A DNA stretch of 64,000 nucleotides. Source: Gelidibacter pelagius. GTDB lineage: Bacteria > Bacteroidota > Bacteroidia > Flavobacteriales > Flavobacteriaceae. Below the pieces are notes generated by a model. The model searched no databases and was not told where the DNA came from. It saw only the letters and a program-made list of their open reading frames with translations. The position numbers and the translations under genes were made by a program. The stretch spans positions 62,001-126,000 of the forward strand of contig NZ_JAGEVG010000014.1 in assembly GCF_017581925.1 (NCBI RefSeq), written 5' to 3'. Below are positions 35,918 through 44,791 of this stretch, one piece after another. Positions within the stretch are counted from its first letter, which is position 1. Every line of letters begins with the position of its first letter.

Positions 35918-36391
35918 ATGAAGCCATTATTACTTGTTTTTTTTATCCTACTGTGCTCTTGTGATTATTTTCAATCCAAAAAAGTGTCCCCCGAACAACT
36001 TTTGGAAGAAGAAATGCAGGCTATCAATTGGAATGACGTGGATGAGTACCCGACGTTTTCTGATTGTGATACAGCAACTACAAATCAAGAAAAAAAAGCT
36101 TGTTTTGAAAACCACCTTCATGAATTGCTCACGTCTCATTTAGAAAAACAAATAATTATAGTTACTGAAGATGTTTCAGATACGGTGCTACTGAAAATTC
36201 ATATTGATAAAACTGGACAATTTTCCATCCGTAATATTGATATGGATGCGATGACTAAAGCTCAAATCCCACATTTGGACAGCATTTTGAGGCATAGTTT
36301 TGATTCACTTCCAAAAATTTATCCTGCCATTAAACGCAGTCAGCAAGTGGCTACCGAATTTAGTTTACCGGTCATTGTCAACATTAACTAG
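35918..36391 (+). CDS. Lipoprotein with a divergent TonB-C-like domain
   Basis: About 157 residues from the ATG at 35918: hydrophobic signal then lipobox LCSC. The mature part repeats the layout of the BlaR1 C-terminal units: DEYPTFSDCDTATTNQEKKAC, a cysteine pair with matching spacing, a central KIHIDKTGQFSIRN strand corresponding to FKIGEDGKVRD, and TEFSLPVIVNI at the end corresponding to VSYSLPVIFQV. An upstream in-frame ATG at 35888 would bury the signal peptide, so I prefer 35918. Its stop and that of the convergent barrel gene share CTAG. Confidence 0.7.
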   Translation: MKPLLLVFFILLCSCDYFQSKKVSPEQLLEEEMQAINWNDVDEYPTFSDCDTATTNQEKKACFENHLHELLTSHLEKQIIIVTEDVSDTVLLKIHIDKTGQFSIRNIDMDAMTKAQIPHLDSILRHSFDSLPKIYPAIKRSQQVATEFSLPVIVNIN

Positions 36392-37263
36392 TTGACGTTA
36401 AATTTGAGTCCAAGGGTGATATCCGAAGAAAAGTTGCCTTGGTTTTTAAAAAAGATGGCAAAAATCTGGTTATAGCTCAGATTGGCATAGATGCTATTGC
36501 TCAATTTTACGTCGGCACCCAATCCAATAATTAGCGGAATATCGAATGCGGTTTCATTAACATGCTCGCTACTTATAATGTCGTCATCAACACCGGTAAT
36601 GGTGGCTTTTGTGAAATTTAGGGTTGCAAATTTTGCGTCGCCGTAAACACTAAATCTTGACGTCTGAACAAATCGATAGCGATACCCTAAGGAAAGCTCC
36701 GTAGTTTTATATTTGAAATCATCTTTTTCAGCCACATGACGCAACTGTAAATAGCCAGAATGCCTTTTGTTCGCACTCATGAGCATTTCAATCTCTGCAC
36801 CAAATACGGCCGATTTTACATTCTGAGGATTGCCCACAAACGGACTGTTGGTGATGCCTCCAAAAATACCCAAGCGGATTTCAGGGTTGAAATTAGCGTT
36901 CATGGATACATAATCTGGGTCGACAGAGGAGTTATAGCGGTCAATAAAACGCGCTAAGCTTGGTATGCTCAACTTGACGTTGGATATATCTATGGTGTTG
37001 TTGGTAAGATCTTTTAAGGTCGATTTATATTGTTCCTGATAAGCATTGTCGGCATTTTTCGTGTTGGTCAATTCCACCAACTGATGGTCTTGAGTCTTTA
37101 TGAAATAGCGATACTGATTATCAATAATATTCCATAACAAGCCCAAAGGGCCTTCGGCGGCAGTTTTTAAATGAACAGATTGGCCGTCAATAGTATAGGT
37201 TTCTTGGGCAAAGATCAAAGTGGAGCTGAATAAAAAAATTGCAATTAGAATTAATTTTTTCAT
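36388..37263 (-). CDS. Outer-membrane beta-barrel protein
   Basis: A 291-residue protein with a signal peptide (residues 1-19, ending IFAQ), a 100-residue region without strand pattern (QSVHLKTAAEGPLGLLWN), and a C-terminal half of alternating amphipathic strands (GYLQLRHVAE, ELSLGYRYRFV, IPLIIGLGADVKLS, DITLGLKFNVN). The final residue pattern is that of small outer-membrane barrels. No specific role can be read. Shares stop-codon bases with the convergent lipoprotein gene. Confidence 0.75.
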   Translation of the reverse strand: MKKLILIAIFLFSSTLIFAQETYTIDGQSVHLKTAAEGPLGLLWNIIDNQYRYFIKTQDHQLVELTNTKNADNAYQEQYKSTLKDLTNNTIDISNVKLSIPSLARFIDRYNSSVDPDYVSMNANFNPEIRLGIFGGITNSPFVGNPQNVKSAVFGAEIEMLMSANKRHSGYLQLRHVAEKDDFKYKTTELSLGYRYRFVQTSRFSVYGDAKFATLNFTKATITGVDDDIISSEHVNETAFDIPLIIGLGADVKLSNSIYANLSYNQIFAIFFKNQGNFSSDITLGLKFNVN

Positions 37264-37312
37264 AAAACAGGATTTGGATGAATGTAAATCTACAAAAAGA
37301 AATGATAGCGCA

Positions 37313-38452
37313 CTATTTTTTATAGCTTCTATCTTTCCATTTAAAGCCCTTAAATACAGCTAAGAAGGTCACTAAAACACTAAAGAATGGATAGAGAAAT
37401 GATGATAAAAAGTAATATTTTAAATGGTGTTTCTGATTGAAGAAATTGGCAGCTTTATAAATCAATAGAAAATCAATGCAGAATTTTATGAGGAAAATAA
37501 TTAGTAAATGTAGAGGTTTCATAATGCCGATAGCAGCTAATAAGACACAGCTAACCAAAAGCGCATTTTGGCTTAAAACGATCAGTCCCACAAGTTTTCC
37601 GAACCAATTTTTATAAGCACTCGATTTGGCTGCCCAACGCACGCGCTGTTCAATCAGATCAGACCATGAAGTTAATGCAAATGTAGAAACGACAGCGCCT
37701 TGGCATTTTAAATAATGCACCTTGTTTGAACTTTGTTCTGTGGCTTTTTCAAGTAAAAACACATCATCGCCACTGGCTATTTCTGAGTTGCCTTGAAAGC
37801 CATTGAGCGTTTTAAATAATTCTTTTTTATAAGCCAAATTAGCGCCATTGCATAAAAATGGTCTTTTTATGCCAAAGCCTCCAATTGTTGCGCCTTGCAA
37901 ACTCAATACATCCGAAAGTTGGAAGTTTTGTAAAAAACCTTGGCTATTGGCGTAGGTTATTGGCGCAGCAATAAAGTCAGGCTCTTGTTTTTGGATGAAC
38001 GCATCAAAGCTGTCCAACCAATATTTTGGAAGTATACCATCGGCATCTGTAGTCACGATCCAATCATATTTAGCCTGTGAAATGGCCAAACTAATGGCAT
38101 CTTTTTTTGGTGAATTGCTGGACTTTATATTTTTAACTATTTTGAAGTCGATGGGAGAGGTTCCGTTATTTATCAAAGTGGAATTTAGCATCTGAACCGA
38201 AGTGTCATCAGAATCATCATCTACAAAAATAATTTCGAAATAGTCCTTTGGATAAGTGAGGTTTAAAATCGATTCCAACAGTGTCGGGAGCATTTTTTCC
38301 TCATTCCTAAAGGGAATAATAATGCTAAAACGTGTTATTGGTTTATGTTGGCTCAGCTCAAAGGTTTTAATGCGGTCAAAACCCAAGCTAAAATTCGCAA
38401 TAAGGACGACGTAAATTAAAGTGATACCGATACAAATGAAAATAAAAATCAT
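37313..38452 (-). CDS. Family 2 glycosyltransferase, membrane-bound
   Basis: A 379-residue GT-A transferase with one N-terminal membrane anchor (residues 3-23), a GT2 catalytic core (SIIIPFRNEEKMLPTLLESI, IIFVDDDSDD, VTTDADGILP as the DxD motif, GDDVFLLEKA, QRVRWAAKSS for QxxRW), and C-terminal membrane helices from about 285. The layout is that of processive or lipid-linked transferases. It starts inside the end of the flippase-like gene (ATGA overlap), so the two proteins probably act on the same lipid or glycan. Confidence 0.88.
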   Translation of the reverse strand: MIFIFICIGITLIYVVLIANFSLGFDRIKTFELSQHKPITRFSIIIPFRNEEKMLPTLLESILNLTYPKDYFEIIFVDDDSDDTSVQMLNSTLINNGTSPIDFKIVKNIKSSNSPKKDAISLAISQAKYDWIVTTDADGILPKYWLDSFDAFIQKQEPDFIAAPITYANSQGFLQNFQLSDVLSLQGATIGGFGIKRPFLCNGANLAYKKELFKTLNGFQGNSEIASGDDVFLLEKATEQSSNKVHYLKCQGAVVSTFALTSWSDLIEQRVRWAAKSSAYKNWFGKLVGLIVLSQNALLVSCVLLAAIGIMKPLHLLIIFLIKFCIDFLLIYKAANFFNQKHHLKYYFLSSFLYPFFSVLVTFLAVFKGFKWKDRSYKK

Positions 38453-39417
38453 GATACGGTTTCAGGTAGTTTGAACCTAAGCACATGGTAGCTGCCAATC
38501 ACGCTCGGGAGTACAAAATTTAAAATCCACATGCAGGTGACAATGGACAAAATAATTGACTCAGAAACACCAATTAATCCGAATAAATAAATTGCAACAC
38601 CGCCTTTAATGACGACATCGAAAATAAAAATTGACGGAATAATTGACGTTAAAAGGTACATGCTTGAGATGGCGACCATGGCTTCCAAATAGCTCATGTC
38701 CACCCCAAATAAGAATAACAGATAATAAAATTGAAAGGAAAAAATGAGATAGCGGAATAGAGAATACAGAAGTACTTTAAGCGTAATCTTTATGGAAATA
38801 CACTTCATAAAATCAATTAGTTTGTAAAATATTTTTGTCTGTTTACTTAACCATTTCGCTTTCAAAGTCCAAATAAGCAAAAGACTTGTAGTTACAATCA
38901 CAGCAAGCCAAATGATGATACCGCTATAGTTCAATTCAGGTTCAAATCGGAGCACAAAGTAAATAAATCCAACAGATCCAAAAATAGTGGTCATTGCCAT
39001 TTGTGCACTATTTCCGAGTAAATTCAGAAACATTATTTTTTTTCGAAGATGCGATTGAAAGTACATCGCCTTGGCCCCATAATCGCCAATGCGGTTCGGG
39101 GTCAATAAAGAGGCGGTAAGTGCTCCTAAACTTTGTGATTTGGCTTCAATAAATGAAATTCTCATAACGGCACTTACTAAAGTCTGCCATTTCTGGATTT
39201 CTAAAAACCAGTTAAAAAGGCTCAAAAACAATAAGATTAATACTGTCATTGATGAAATAGAGCTGAATTTTATCAAATTTTGGATGAATTCTCCAAAACT
39301 CAAATCTCCATTTTGAAATAATTTCGAATATATGAAGTAAAAAGCAGCAACAACAAGACTTAATTTAATAAGTACAAGTAAGAATTGTTTAGTTTTGTAG
39401 GAGATTGCCGTTAACAT
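38449..39417 (-). CDS. Flippase-like membrane protein (LPG synthase TM family)
   Basis: About 322 residues with roughly eight membrane helices and the family's conserved stretch SLGALTASLLTPNRIGDYGAK (about residues 93-113). Members of this uncharacterised integral membrane group often accompany glycosyltransferases and are thought to move or modify lipids. I use ATG 39417; an in-frame GTG two codons earlier is the alternative. It is directly coupled to the GT2 gene downstream. Confidence 0.8.
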   Translation of the reverse strand: MLTAISYKTKQFLLVLIKLSLVVAAFYFIYSKLFQNGDLSFGEFIQNLIKFSSISSMTVLILLFLSLFNWFLEIQKWQTLVSAVMRISFIEAKSQSLGALTASLLTPNRIGDYGAKAMYFQSHLRKKIMFLNLLGNSAQMAMTTIFGSVGFIYFVLRFEPELNYSGIIIWLAVIVTTSLLLIWTLKAKWLSKQTKIFYKLIDFMKCISIKITLKVLLYSLFRYLIFSFQFYYLLFLFGVDMSYLEAMVAISSMYLLTSIIPSIFIFDVVIKGGVAIYLFGLIGVSESIILSIVTCMWILNFVLPSVIGSYHVLRFKLPETVS

Positions 39418-39444
39418 AGTCACAAATTAAATGATAATTAGCTT

Positions 39445-40086
39445 ATGACGCCTTATTTTAAAACACAAAACTTTAGTTGGCTATTGTTTTTAGCACTTAT
39501 GGTCAGCTCATTGAGTATGGCTCAAAAAGATGTAGAAAAATGGAAATTACAGCTTGCTATAGGAATTAATAACCCAATTGATAGAGGGCAAGATGACGGT
39601 TATTATTCCAAGTATGTCAATTTTCCCACTGTTAATTTAGGGGTGCAGCATATGTTTTCCAGTAATTTGGGAGCAAAACTAGACTTGGGATACAATAGAG
39701 CCTCGTCAGAAACAGGATCTATTCCTTATAAAATGAATTATACACGCATCAATGTTCAAGCGGTTTATGATTTTAAAGATCTGTTCACTTTCCTGCCACC
39801 TCCAATTGGCGTTGTAGCCCATGCAGGGCCAGGTGTGAGCATGACTAAACCTTTGGGGAGTTATGCCAATAACACCTATAGCTATGTCAATGTTTTAGGC
39901 GGATTGGAAGTGCATTATAGATTGTCAGAATCTGTATCCATTTTTGCTGATGGGGGTTATGCCTATTCGCTATCAGGAAAGGATAAATATGATGTGGATA
40001 CAGATGGATTTTCATTTAACGGTGATTTAATGTATGTTGCTTTCGGGGTATCTATATCTTTGAGCGGATGCCATTATTGTTATTAA
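39445..40086 (+). CDS. Outer-membrane beta-barrel protein
   Basis: A 213-residue protein: signal peptide (about residues 11-27, ending SMAQ), then an eight-strand-like barrel pattern (KLQLAIGINNP, LGAKLDLGYN, RINVQAVYDF, YVNVLGGLEVHYRL, SIFADGGYAYSL, LMYVAFGVSISL). It ends with Cys-His-Tyr-Cys-Tyr, unusual for a barrel C-terminus. The stop abuts the ruvC ATG without a gap. Confidence 0.75.
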   Translation: MTPYFKTQNFSWLLFLALMVSSLSMAQKDVEKWKLQLAIGINNPIDRGQDDGYYSKYVNFPTVNLGVQHMFSSNLGAKLDLGYNRASSETGSIPYKMNYTRINVQAVYDFKDLFTFLPPPIGVVAHAGPGVSMTKPLGSYANNTYSYVNVLGGLEVHYRLSESVSIFADGGYAYSLSGKDKYDVDTDGFSFNGDLMYVAFGVSISLSGCHYCY

Positions 40087-40689
40087 ATGATAAAAGAAAA
40101 AATTATTTTAGGAATTGATCCAGGTACCACCATTATGGGTTTCGGTCTTATAAAAGTGGTTGGTAAAAACATGTTATTTTTACAACTTAACGAACTCGAT
40201 CTCAAAAAATATGACGACCACTATCTCAAACTCAAGCTTATATTTGAACGCACCATTGAACTCATTGATACGCATCATCCCGATGAAATAGCTATTGAAG
40301 CACCCTTTTTCGGCAAGAACGTGCAAAGTATGTTGAAGTTGGGGCGTGCCCAAGGTGTGGCCATGGCAGCGGGATTAAGTAGGGAAATTCCGATCACAGA
40401 ATATGCTCCAAAAAAAATTAAAATGGCAATTACTGGAAATGGAAGTGCCAGTAAAGAACAAGTTGCTAAAATGCTTCAAAGTTTGTTGGGTTTGAAAACC
40501 TTACCAAAAAACCTTGATTCCATGGATGGCTTGGCCGCAGCGGTTTGCCATTTTTATAATTCAGGTAAAATTGAGATCGGTAAAAATTATACTGGATGGG
40601 CTGCTTTTGTGAAACAGAACAGTGCCCCAGCTTCCAAAGGAGGCGTAAGAAATAATCCGATTGTTGATTTGAGAAAGAAGAAAAGATGA
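40087..40689 (+). CDS. ruvC: Holliday junction resolvase RuvC
   Basis: A 200-residue junction-resolving nuclease. Acidic catalytic residues are visible in LGIDPGTT (Asp near 9), AIEAPFFG (Glu near 70) and [12 protein letters not shown] basic tail of about 25 residues ([18 protein letters not shown]) extends past the typical end. It starts at once after the upstream stop, so it is likely cotranscribed with the barrel gene, an unusual pairing. Confidence 0.93.
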   Translation: MIKEKIILGIDPGTTIMGFGLIKVVGKNMLFLQLNELDLKKYDDHYLKLKLIFERTIELIDTHHPDEIAIEAPFFGKNVQSMLKLGRAQGVAMAAGLSREIPITEYAPKKIKMAITGNGSASKEQVAKMLQSLLGLKTLPKNLDSMDGLAAAVCHFYNSGKIEIGKNYTGWAAFVKQNSAPASKGGVRNNPIVDLRKKKR

Positions 40690-40898
40690 GAGTTAGTTGA
40701 CAGTCTTCAGTCGGCAGTCAGCAATAAGAAGTCGGCAATTGGGAGTCTCAGTTTTCAATTTTAGTACATTCTATATATGACTTTGTCGAATAGCTTTTTT
40801 ACTTTCGTTAATCAAATCTGTCGAATTTTTAAATTAGTTTAGTAAAAGGCTCGAATGATCTTAGGAAATAACCATTAAAATAAAAGACTTAATCCATT
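40690..40898. other. Spacer with AGTCGGCAGTC-type quasi-repeats
   Basis: Begins with a run built of CAGTCGGCAGTC-like words (about 40700-40745), comparable with 13957-13990. No gene or clear promoter in the 209 bp. Confidence 0.5.
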
Positions 40899-42089
40899 TT
40901 GACAAACAAAGAGACTATCCATTCAAGTAAGAGTTCTTCCCCTTCGGGGAAGTTAGATGGGGCCTTCGGCATCTACATCCACATCCCATTTTGCAAACAA
41001 GCCTGTCACTACTGCGACTTCCATTTTTCGACCTCATTAAAGAAGAAAGATGAATTGGTCAATGCCTTAGCAAAAGAACTGGTTTTGCGAAAAGATGAAT
41101 TCAAAAACCAAAACGTCGACACCATCTATTTCGGTGGCGGCACCCCGTCATTATTATCGATTGAAGAGTTGCAGTTTTTAATTGATGAGGTTTACAAAAT
41201 CTATGATGTATCTGAAAGTCCAGAAATTACGATAGAAGTCAATCCCGACGATTTAACACACCAGAAGCTTAACGATTATTCAGATTCACCTATCAATCGT
41301 CTTTCTATCGGCATTCAATCCTTTTTCGAGGAAGACTTAAAACTGATGAATCGCGCACACAATTCAGAAGAAGCCAAAAGATGTTTGGAAGAAGCCACCA
41401 AACACTTCGATAATATTTCTATCGATTTAATTTACGGCATTCCAGGAATGAGCAACGAGCGCTGGATTCAAAATTTAGAGACTGCCTTAGCATTCAATAT
41501 TCCCCATATTTCAAGCTATGCCTTGACCGTCGAGCCAAAAACAGCTTTGGCTAGCTTTATCAAAAAAGGCATCATTAAAAATGTAGATGATGATTTGGCA
41601 CAAGAGCAATTTCACATCATGATTGAAAAACTGGAAGCTGCTGGCTTTATTCACTACGAACTTTCCAATTTTGGAAAACCAGAGTATTTCAGCAGAAACA
41701 ATTCAGCCTATTGGCAAGGCAAACCGTATTTGGGCATTGGACCTTCGGCACATTCTTTTGACGGGAAAAATCGTAGTTGGAACGTTAGAAATAATTCAAA
41801 ATACATCAATTCTTTAGAAAAGAATATACTTCCCATAGAAACAGAAACCCTTTCTGCAACTGATAAATACAATGAATATGTGATGACAGGATTGCGAACC
41901 ATTTGGGGTGTTTCCTTGGAAAAAGTAGAGCAGGAATTCGGAGAAAAATACAAAACCTATCTGCTGGAGCAATCCCAAAAACATATTATTGAACAATTAT
42001 TGTATCTTGACGATGGCAAATTGCTAGTCACCAAAAAAGGTAAGTTTTTGAGTGATGGCATAGCTTCTGATTTATTTATGTTGAATTAA
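40899..42089 (+). CDS. hemW: HemW-like radical SAM protein with altered N-terminus
   Basis: A radical SAM protein of the HemW (coproporphyrinogen dehydrogenase-like) family, which carries heme; the 4Fe-4S motif is FCKQACHYCDF, with FGGGTPSLL and EVNPDDLT following, and the family C-terminal domain. The conserved region begins GIYIHIPFC. In this sequence no ATG precedes it in frame: the frame opens at TTG 40899 and adds about 23 residues, of which SPSGKLDG is encoded by the palindromic element at 40939-40962. The true start is uncertain (TTG or another rare codon). Confidence 0.85.
   Translation: MTNKETIHSSKSSSPSGKLDGAFGIYIHIPFCKQACHYCDFHFSTSLKKKDELVNALAKELVLRKDEFKNQNVDTIYFGGGTPSLLSIEELQFLIDEVYKIYDVSESPEITIEVNPDDLTHQKLNDYSDSPINRLSIGIQSFFEEDLKLMNRAHNSEEAKRCLEEATKHFDNISIDLIYGIPGMSNERWIQNLETALAFNIPHISSYALTVEPKTALASFIKKGIIKNVDDDLAQEQFHIMIEKLEAAGFIHYELSNFGKPEYFSRNNSAYWQGKPYLGIGPSAHSFDGKNRSWNVRNNSKYINSLEKNILPIETETLSATDKYNEYVMTGLRTIWGVSLEKVEQEFGEKYKTYLLEQSQKHIIEQLLYLDDGKLLVTKKGKFLSDGIASDLFMLN
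40939..40962 (+). repeat. CCCCTTCGGGGAA-type element inside the hemW N-terminus
   Basis: CCCC-TTC-GGGG-AAGTTAGAT-GGGG, the same arrangement as at 19434-19457 before dnaE. Here it lies in the translated frame, directly upstream of the conserved start of HemW. Confidence 0.7.
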
Positions 42090-42100
42090 AGAAAAGATAA

Positions 42101-42129
42101 CTCTCTCAGGGTTTGAAACCCTGAGAGAG
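42101..42129. repeat. REP hairpin upstream of the transposase gene
   Basis: CTCTCTCAGGGTTT / AAACCCTGAGAGAG, perfect 14-bp inverted repeat. It lies between hemW (stop at 42089) and the REP-associated transposase (ATG at 42152), facing the copies at 42778-42828. Confidence 0.88.
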
Positions 42130-42151
42130 CTTTGAGAGCGTTCTAAATAAT

Positions 42152-42769
42152 ATGGCGTCATTAGATAAAATACAATTCGGTCATTATTACCATATCTATA
42201 ATAGGGGAAACAATGGTGTTGCTATTTTCTTTGATGAAGAAAATTACAGATATTTTCTTTCACTCTATCTAAAGTATATTTATCCTGTAGCAGATACTTA
42301 TTGTTGGTGCTTGCTAAAAAACCACTTTCATTTTTTAATCAGGATTAGAGAACTTGATGAAATCAAGATAGAACAATTAAATTATTCCACGAACATTAGA
42401 ATAAACATAAAAAAAGTTAATCCGTCAAAGCAATTTTCACATCTGTTCAATGCTTACACACAAGCTGTAAATAAAAAGTATGACCGAACCGGAAGCGTGT
42501 TTGAAAAACCTTTCAAAAGAAAAACAGTATCTTCTCAGGATTATTTCAGAAAATTGATTTTTTATATCCATAATAATCCAGTTCATCACCGATTAGTGGA
42601 TACAATTTCAGATTATAAATGGTCTTCTTACCATTCAATCCTATCATCTAAGCCAACTTATATATTAAAAAATGACGTCATTGAGCTGTTTGACGATTTG
42701 CCGAATTTTAATATATATCATGCCAAGAATCAAGATTTTGAAGATGTTAAATCTTTAATTTTGGAGTGA
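42152..42769 (+). CDS. REP-associated tyrosine transposase (RAYT, Y1_Tnp)
   Basis: A 205-residue single-strand nuclease of the TnpA_REP group. The HUH motif is HFH at residues 58-60 (LLKNHFHFLIRI), the N-terminal HYYHIYNRGNNG is typical, and the likely nucleophile is Tyr102 (AYTQAVNKK) with the following GSVFEKPFKRK and YIHNNPVHH. Such enzymes cut and move REP palindromes. It is flanked on both sides by CTCTCAGGGTTT hairpins, which are probably its substrates. Confidence 0.93.
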   Translation: MASLDKIQFGHYYHIYNRGNNGVAIFFDEENYRYFLSLYLKYIYPVADTYCWCLLKNHFHFLIRIRELDEIKIEQLNYSTNIRINIKKVNPSKQFSHLFNAYTQAVNKKYDRTGSVFEKPFKRKTVSSQDYFRKLIFYIHNNPVHHRLVDTISDYKWSSYHSILSSKPTYILKNDVIELFDDLPNFNIYHAKNQDFEDVKSLILE

Positions 42770-42777
42770 TTTTAAAC

Positions 42778-42828
42778 CCTCTCAGGGTTTCAAACCCAGC
42801 CCTCTCAGGGTTTCGAACCCTGAGAGGG
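42778..42828. repeat. REP hairpins downstream of the transposase gene
   Basis: A half copy (CCCTCTCAGGGTTTCAAACCC, 42778-42797) and a full hairpin (13-bp stem CCCTCTCAGGGTT / AACCCTGAGAGGG, loop TCG, 42800-42828), same core as 42101-42129. Confidence 0.88.
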
Positions 42829-42862
42829 ATAAGTGATAAAAAAAAGTTGAAATACAAGTAAA

Positions 42863-43615
42863 ATGATGAAAACAACCATACAATACCAGTCAAATACTTA
42901 CGAGATAGACTTATCTCAACCCCTTGATATATCCATTCCTCTGCGTGCTTCAAAAACAAATGTGAATGCGTGGTATATTGGAGAACCGAAAATTGAACCT
43001 GTTAAAACGCGTGATTGGATTGGAAATGTGAAAGCGGGGGGTGCGGTCAACTTTAACAATATTTATTTCAATCCACACGCCCATGGTACGCATACGGAGT
43101 GTATTGGTCATATTACAGAAGAATTCCACTCCATCAATAAAAATTTGAAGCAGTTTTTCTTTACTGCGGAATTGATTTCTGTCGCTCCGGAAAATTATAT
43201 GAACGACACGGTCATTTCCAGGCAACAAATAGAGGTGTTGTTGAAAGGTAAAATACCTGAAGCATTGGTTATTAGGACACTTCCAAATACAAAAGGCAAA
43301 AAAAGCCGACAGTATTCTGAAACCAATTGGACCTATTTAACCGAAGAAGCAATGGTATTTATGAGAGAAAAAGGTATCAAGCATCTGTTGATCGATTTGC
43401 CAAGTGTGGATCGGGAGCATGATGGTGGAAAGCTGACTTCCCACAAAGCTTTTTGGGATTTTGATGGCGAGAGAAGGATGGATTGCACCATCACTGAACT
43501 CATCTATGTTAAAAATAAAATAGAGGACGGTAGTTATCTGTTAAATCTGCAGATAGCTCCGTTTGCGAATGATGCAACACCGAGTAAACCTGTATTATTT
43601 AAAATTTTCGAGTGA
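42863..43615 (+). CDS. Cyclase-family (kynurenine formamidase-like) hydrolase
   Basis: A 250-residue metal hydrolase of the cyclase family. The metal motif HxGTHxD appears as HAHGTHTE at about residues 73-80, with Glu for Asp; a later conserved stretch is LLIDLPSVDREHDGGKLTSHKAFW. Family members open formylkynurenine or related amides. Two ATG codons (42863, 42866) are equal choices. The DUF4260 gene follows 1 bp after the stop. Confidence 0.85.
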   Translation: MMKTTIQYQSNTYEIDLSQPLDISIPLRASKTNVNAWYIGEPKIEPVKTRDWIGNVKAGGAVNFNNIYFNPHAHGTHTECIGHITEEFHSINKNLKQFFFTAELISVAPENYMNDTVISRQQIEVLLKGKIPEALVIRTLPNTKGKKSRQYSETNWTYLTEEAMVFMREKGIKHLLIDLPSVDREHDGGKLTSHKAFWDFDGERRMDCTITELIYVKNKIEDGSYLLNLQIAPFANDATPSKPVLFKIFE

Positions 43616-43616
43616 C

Positions 43617-43988
43617 ATGAAAACGACTTTGAGATTTGAAGAATTGGCCATGTTCGGGCTGGGAATCTTTGCTTTTAACCAATTAGATTTTGCCTGGTGG
43701 TGGTTTTTGGTTCTGATCTTGACCCCGGATATTGGAATGCTTGGATACTTGGTGAATTCAAAAATTGGCGCGCTCAGTTATAACCTTTTTCATCATAAAG
43801 GGATGGCCATTTTAGTTTACTTTTTGGGTCTTTATCTTGCCAATGATGTCTTGCAACTTGTGGGAATCATCTTATTTTCGCATTCAGCTTTTGATCGAGT
43901 TTTTGGTTATGGATTAAAATACCAAAGCTCTTTTAATGATACGCACTTGGGACTTCTAAAAAATGACAGTAATCACCCATTGAAATAG
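43617..43988 (+). CDS. DUF4260 membrane protein
   Basis: About 123 residues from ATG 43617, chosen because it directly follows the cyclase stop; an upstream ATG at 43563 would overlap that gene by 50 bp. The sequence is hydrophobic, with three to four short helices (WWWFLVLILTPDIGMLGYLV, HHKGMAILVYFLGLYLAN) and the DUF4260 end HSAFDRVFGYGLKY..FNDTHLG. Function unknown; likely cotranscribed with the cyclase. Confidence 0.85.
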   Translation: MKTTLRFEELAMFGLGIFAFNQLDFAWWWFLVLILTPDIGMLGYLVNSKIGALSYNLFHHKGMAILVYFLGLYLANDVLQLVGIILFSHSAFDRVFGYGLKYQSSFNDTHLGLLKNDSNHPLK

Positions 43989-44046
43989 TGAAATGAACCA
44001 TTATTGAATTGAGTTTATTGTTTAAATTTAAAGAGTTTAAACGGGC

Positions 44047-44415
44047 TTATGAAACATCATGTTTCATTTTTATATCTGCATTTTGGCTATTCCCAAACCA
44101 ATTATCAAAAAGATAGTTTAACAATTCTTGCAACTCTACACTATAGCCGCCATAGAGATCCTTGACCAGCTTGTAGTCATTTTCTTTTGACGCATCTAGA
44201 TAATGATGTTCCAGATCGGATTTGGGGTTTTTTTCTAAAAAACGTTCATATTTATGTTGTTTATAAGATAAAATATAAATGATTCTGTATGAATTGAAAA
44301 CGAAAAACTCAAAAGGCTTTTGTTTGGAACAACTTTTTTCTTTCTTATTTCCGTCATAAACATAAACTTTAATAAAACCGAAGCTGGTGTTGAAAAGGAA
44401 ATTTAAGTTTACCAC
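44047..44415 (-). pseudogene. Unrecognised ORF lacking a start codon
   Basis: The last 122 codons open with a GTG (44415), but the frame stays open upstream to 44611 and still looks like protein (for example YLDEIISNPFTYRLFNPKNQ), with no ATG or TTG in that part. Either the real start is a rare codon, a frameshift separates it from a lost N-terminus, or it is a 5'-truncated gene. The visible protein is charged, with no signal peptide and no family I recognise. It is isolated, convergent with the DUF4260 gene. Confidence 0.5.
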
Positions 44416-44791
44416 GTCCAGTAAAGACCGTCGTAAATAGGTGTCCTGATTTTTTGGATTGAAGAGACGATACGTAAATGGGTTGGAAATTATTTCATCT
44501 AAGTAGCGATGGTAACATATTGATAGAAAGTGGGAAACATAAGAATATTTGAAAGGAATGATAGGATTTGGTCTGTTTTTTTCGATTATATTTAAGAGTT
44601 GATTAACAGGTTAGTCTGAAAAGGTTCTGATTTTACCAATATAGACTAACGATAGCTGTTTATGGATTTGGAGCTATTTGTACATCTGCAGAGGATCATA
44701 AATAAAGTAAAAAGGCATTGAAATGATTCTTGAGACCGTTTTTCCAGATGAAACCTCCAAATGAAGCCTGAAAACAACTAAAATCAGTAGA

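Noticed and set aside
42101-42828. Palindromes around the transposase as a CRISPR array
   Set aside because: Repeats are self-complementary hairpins, with too few copies and no regular spacers; they are REP elements.
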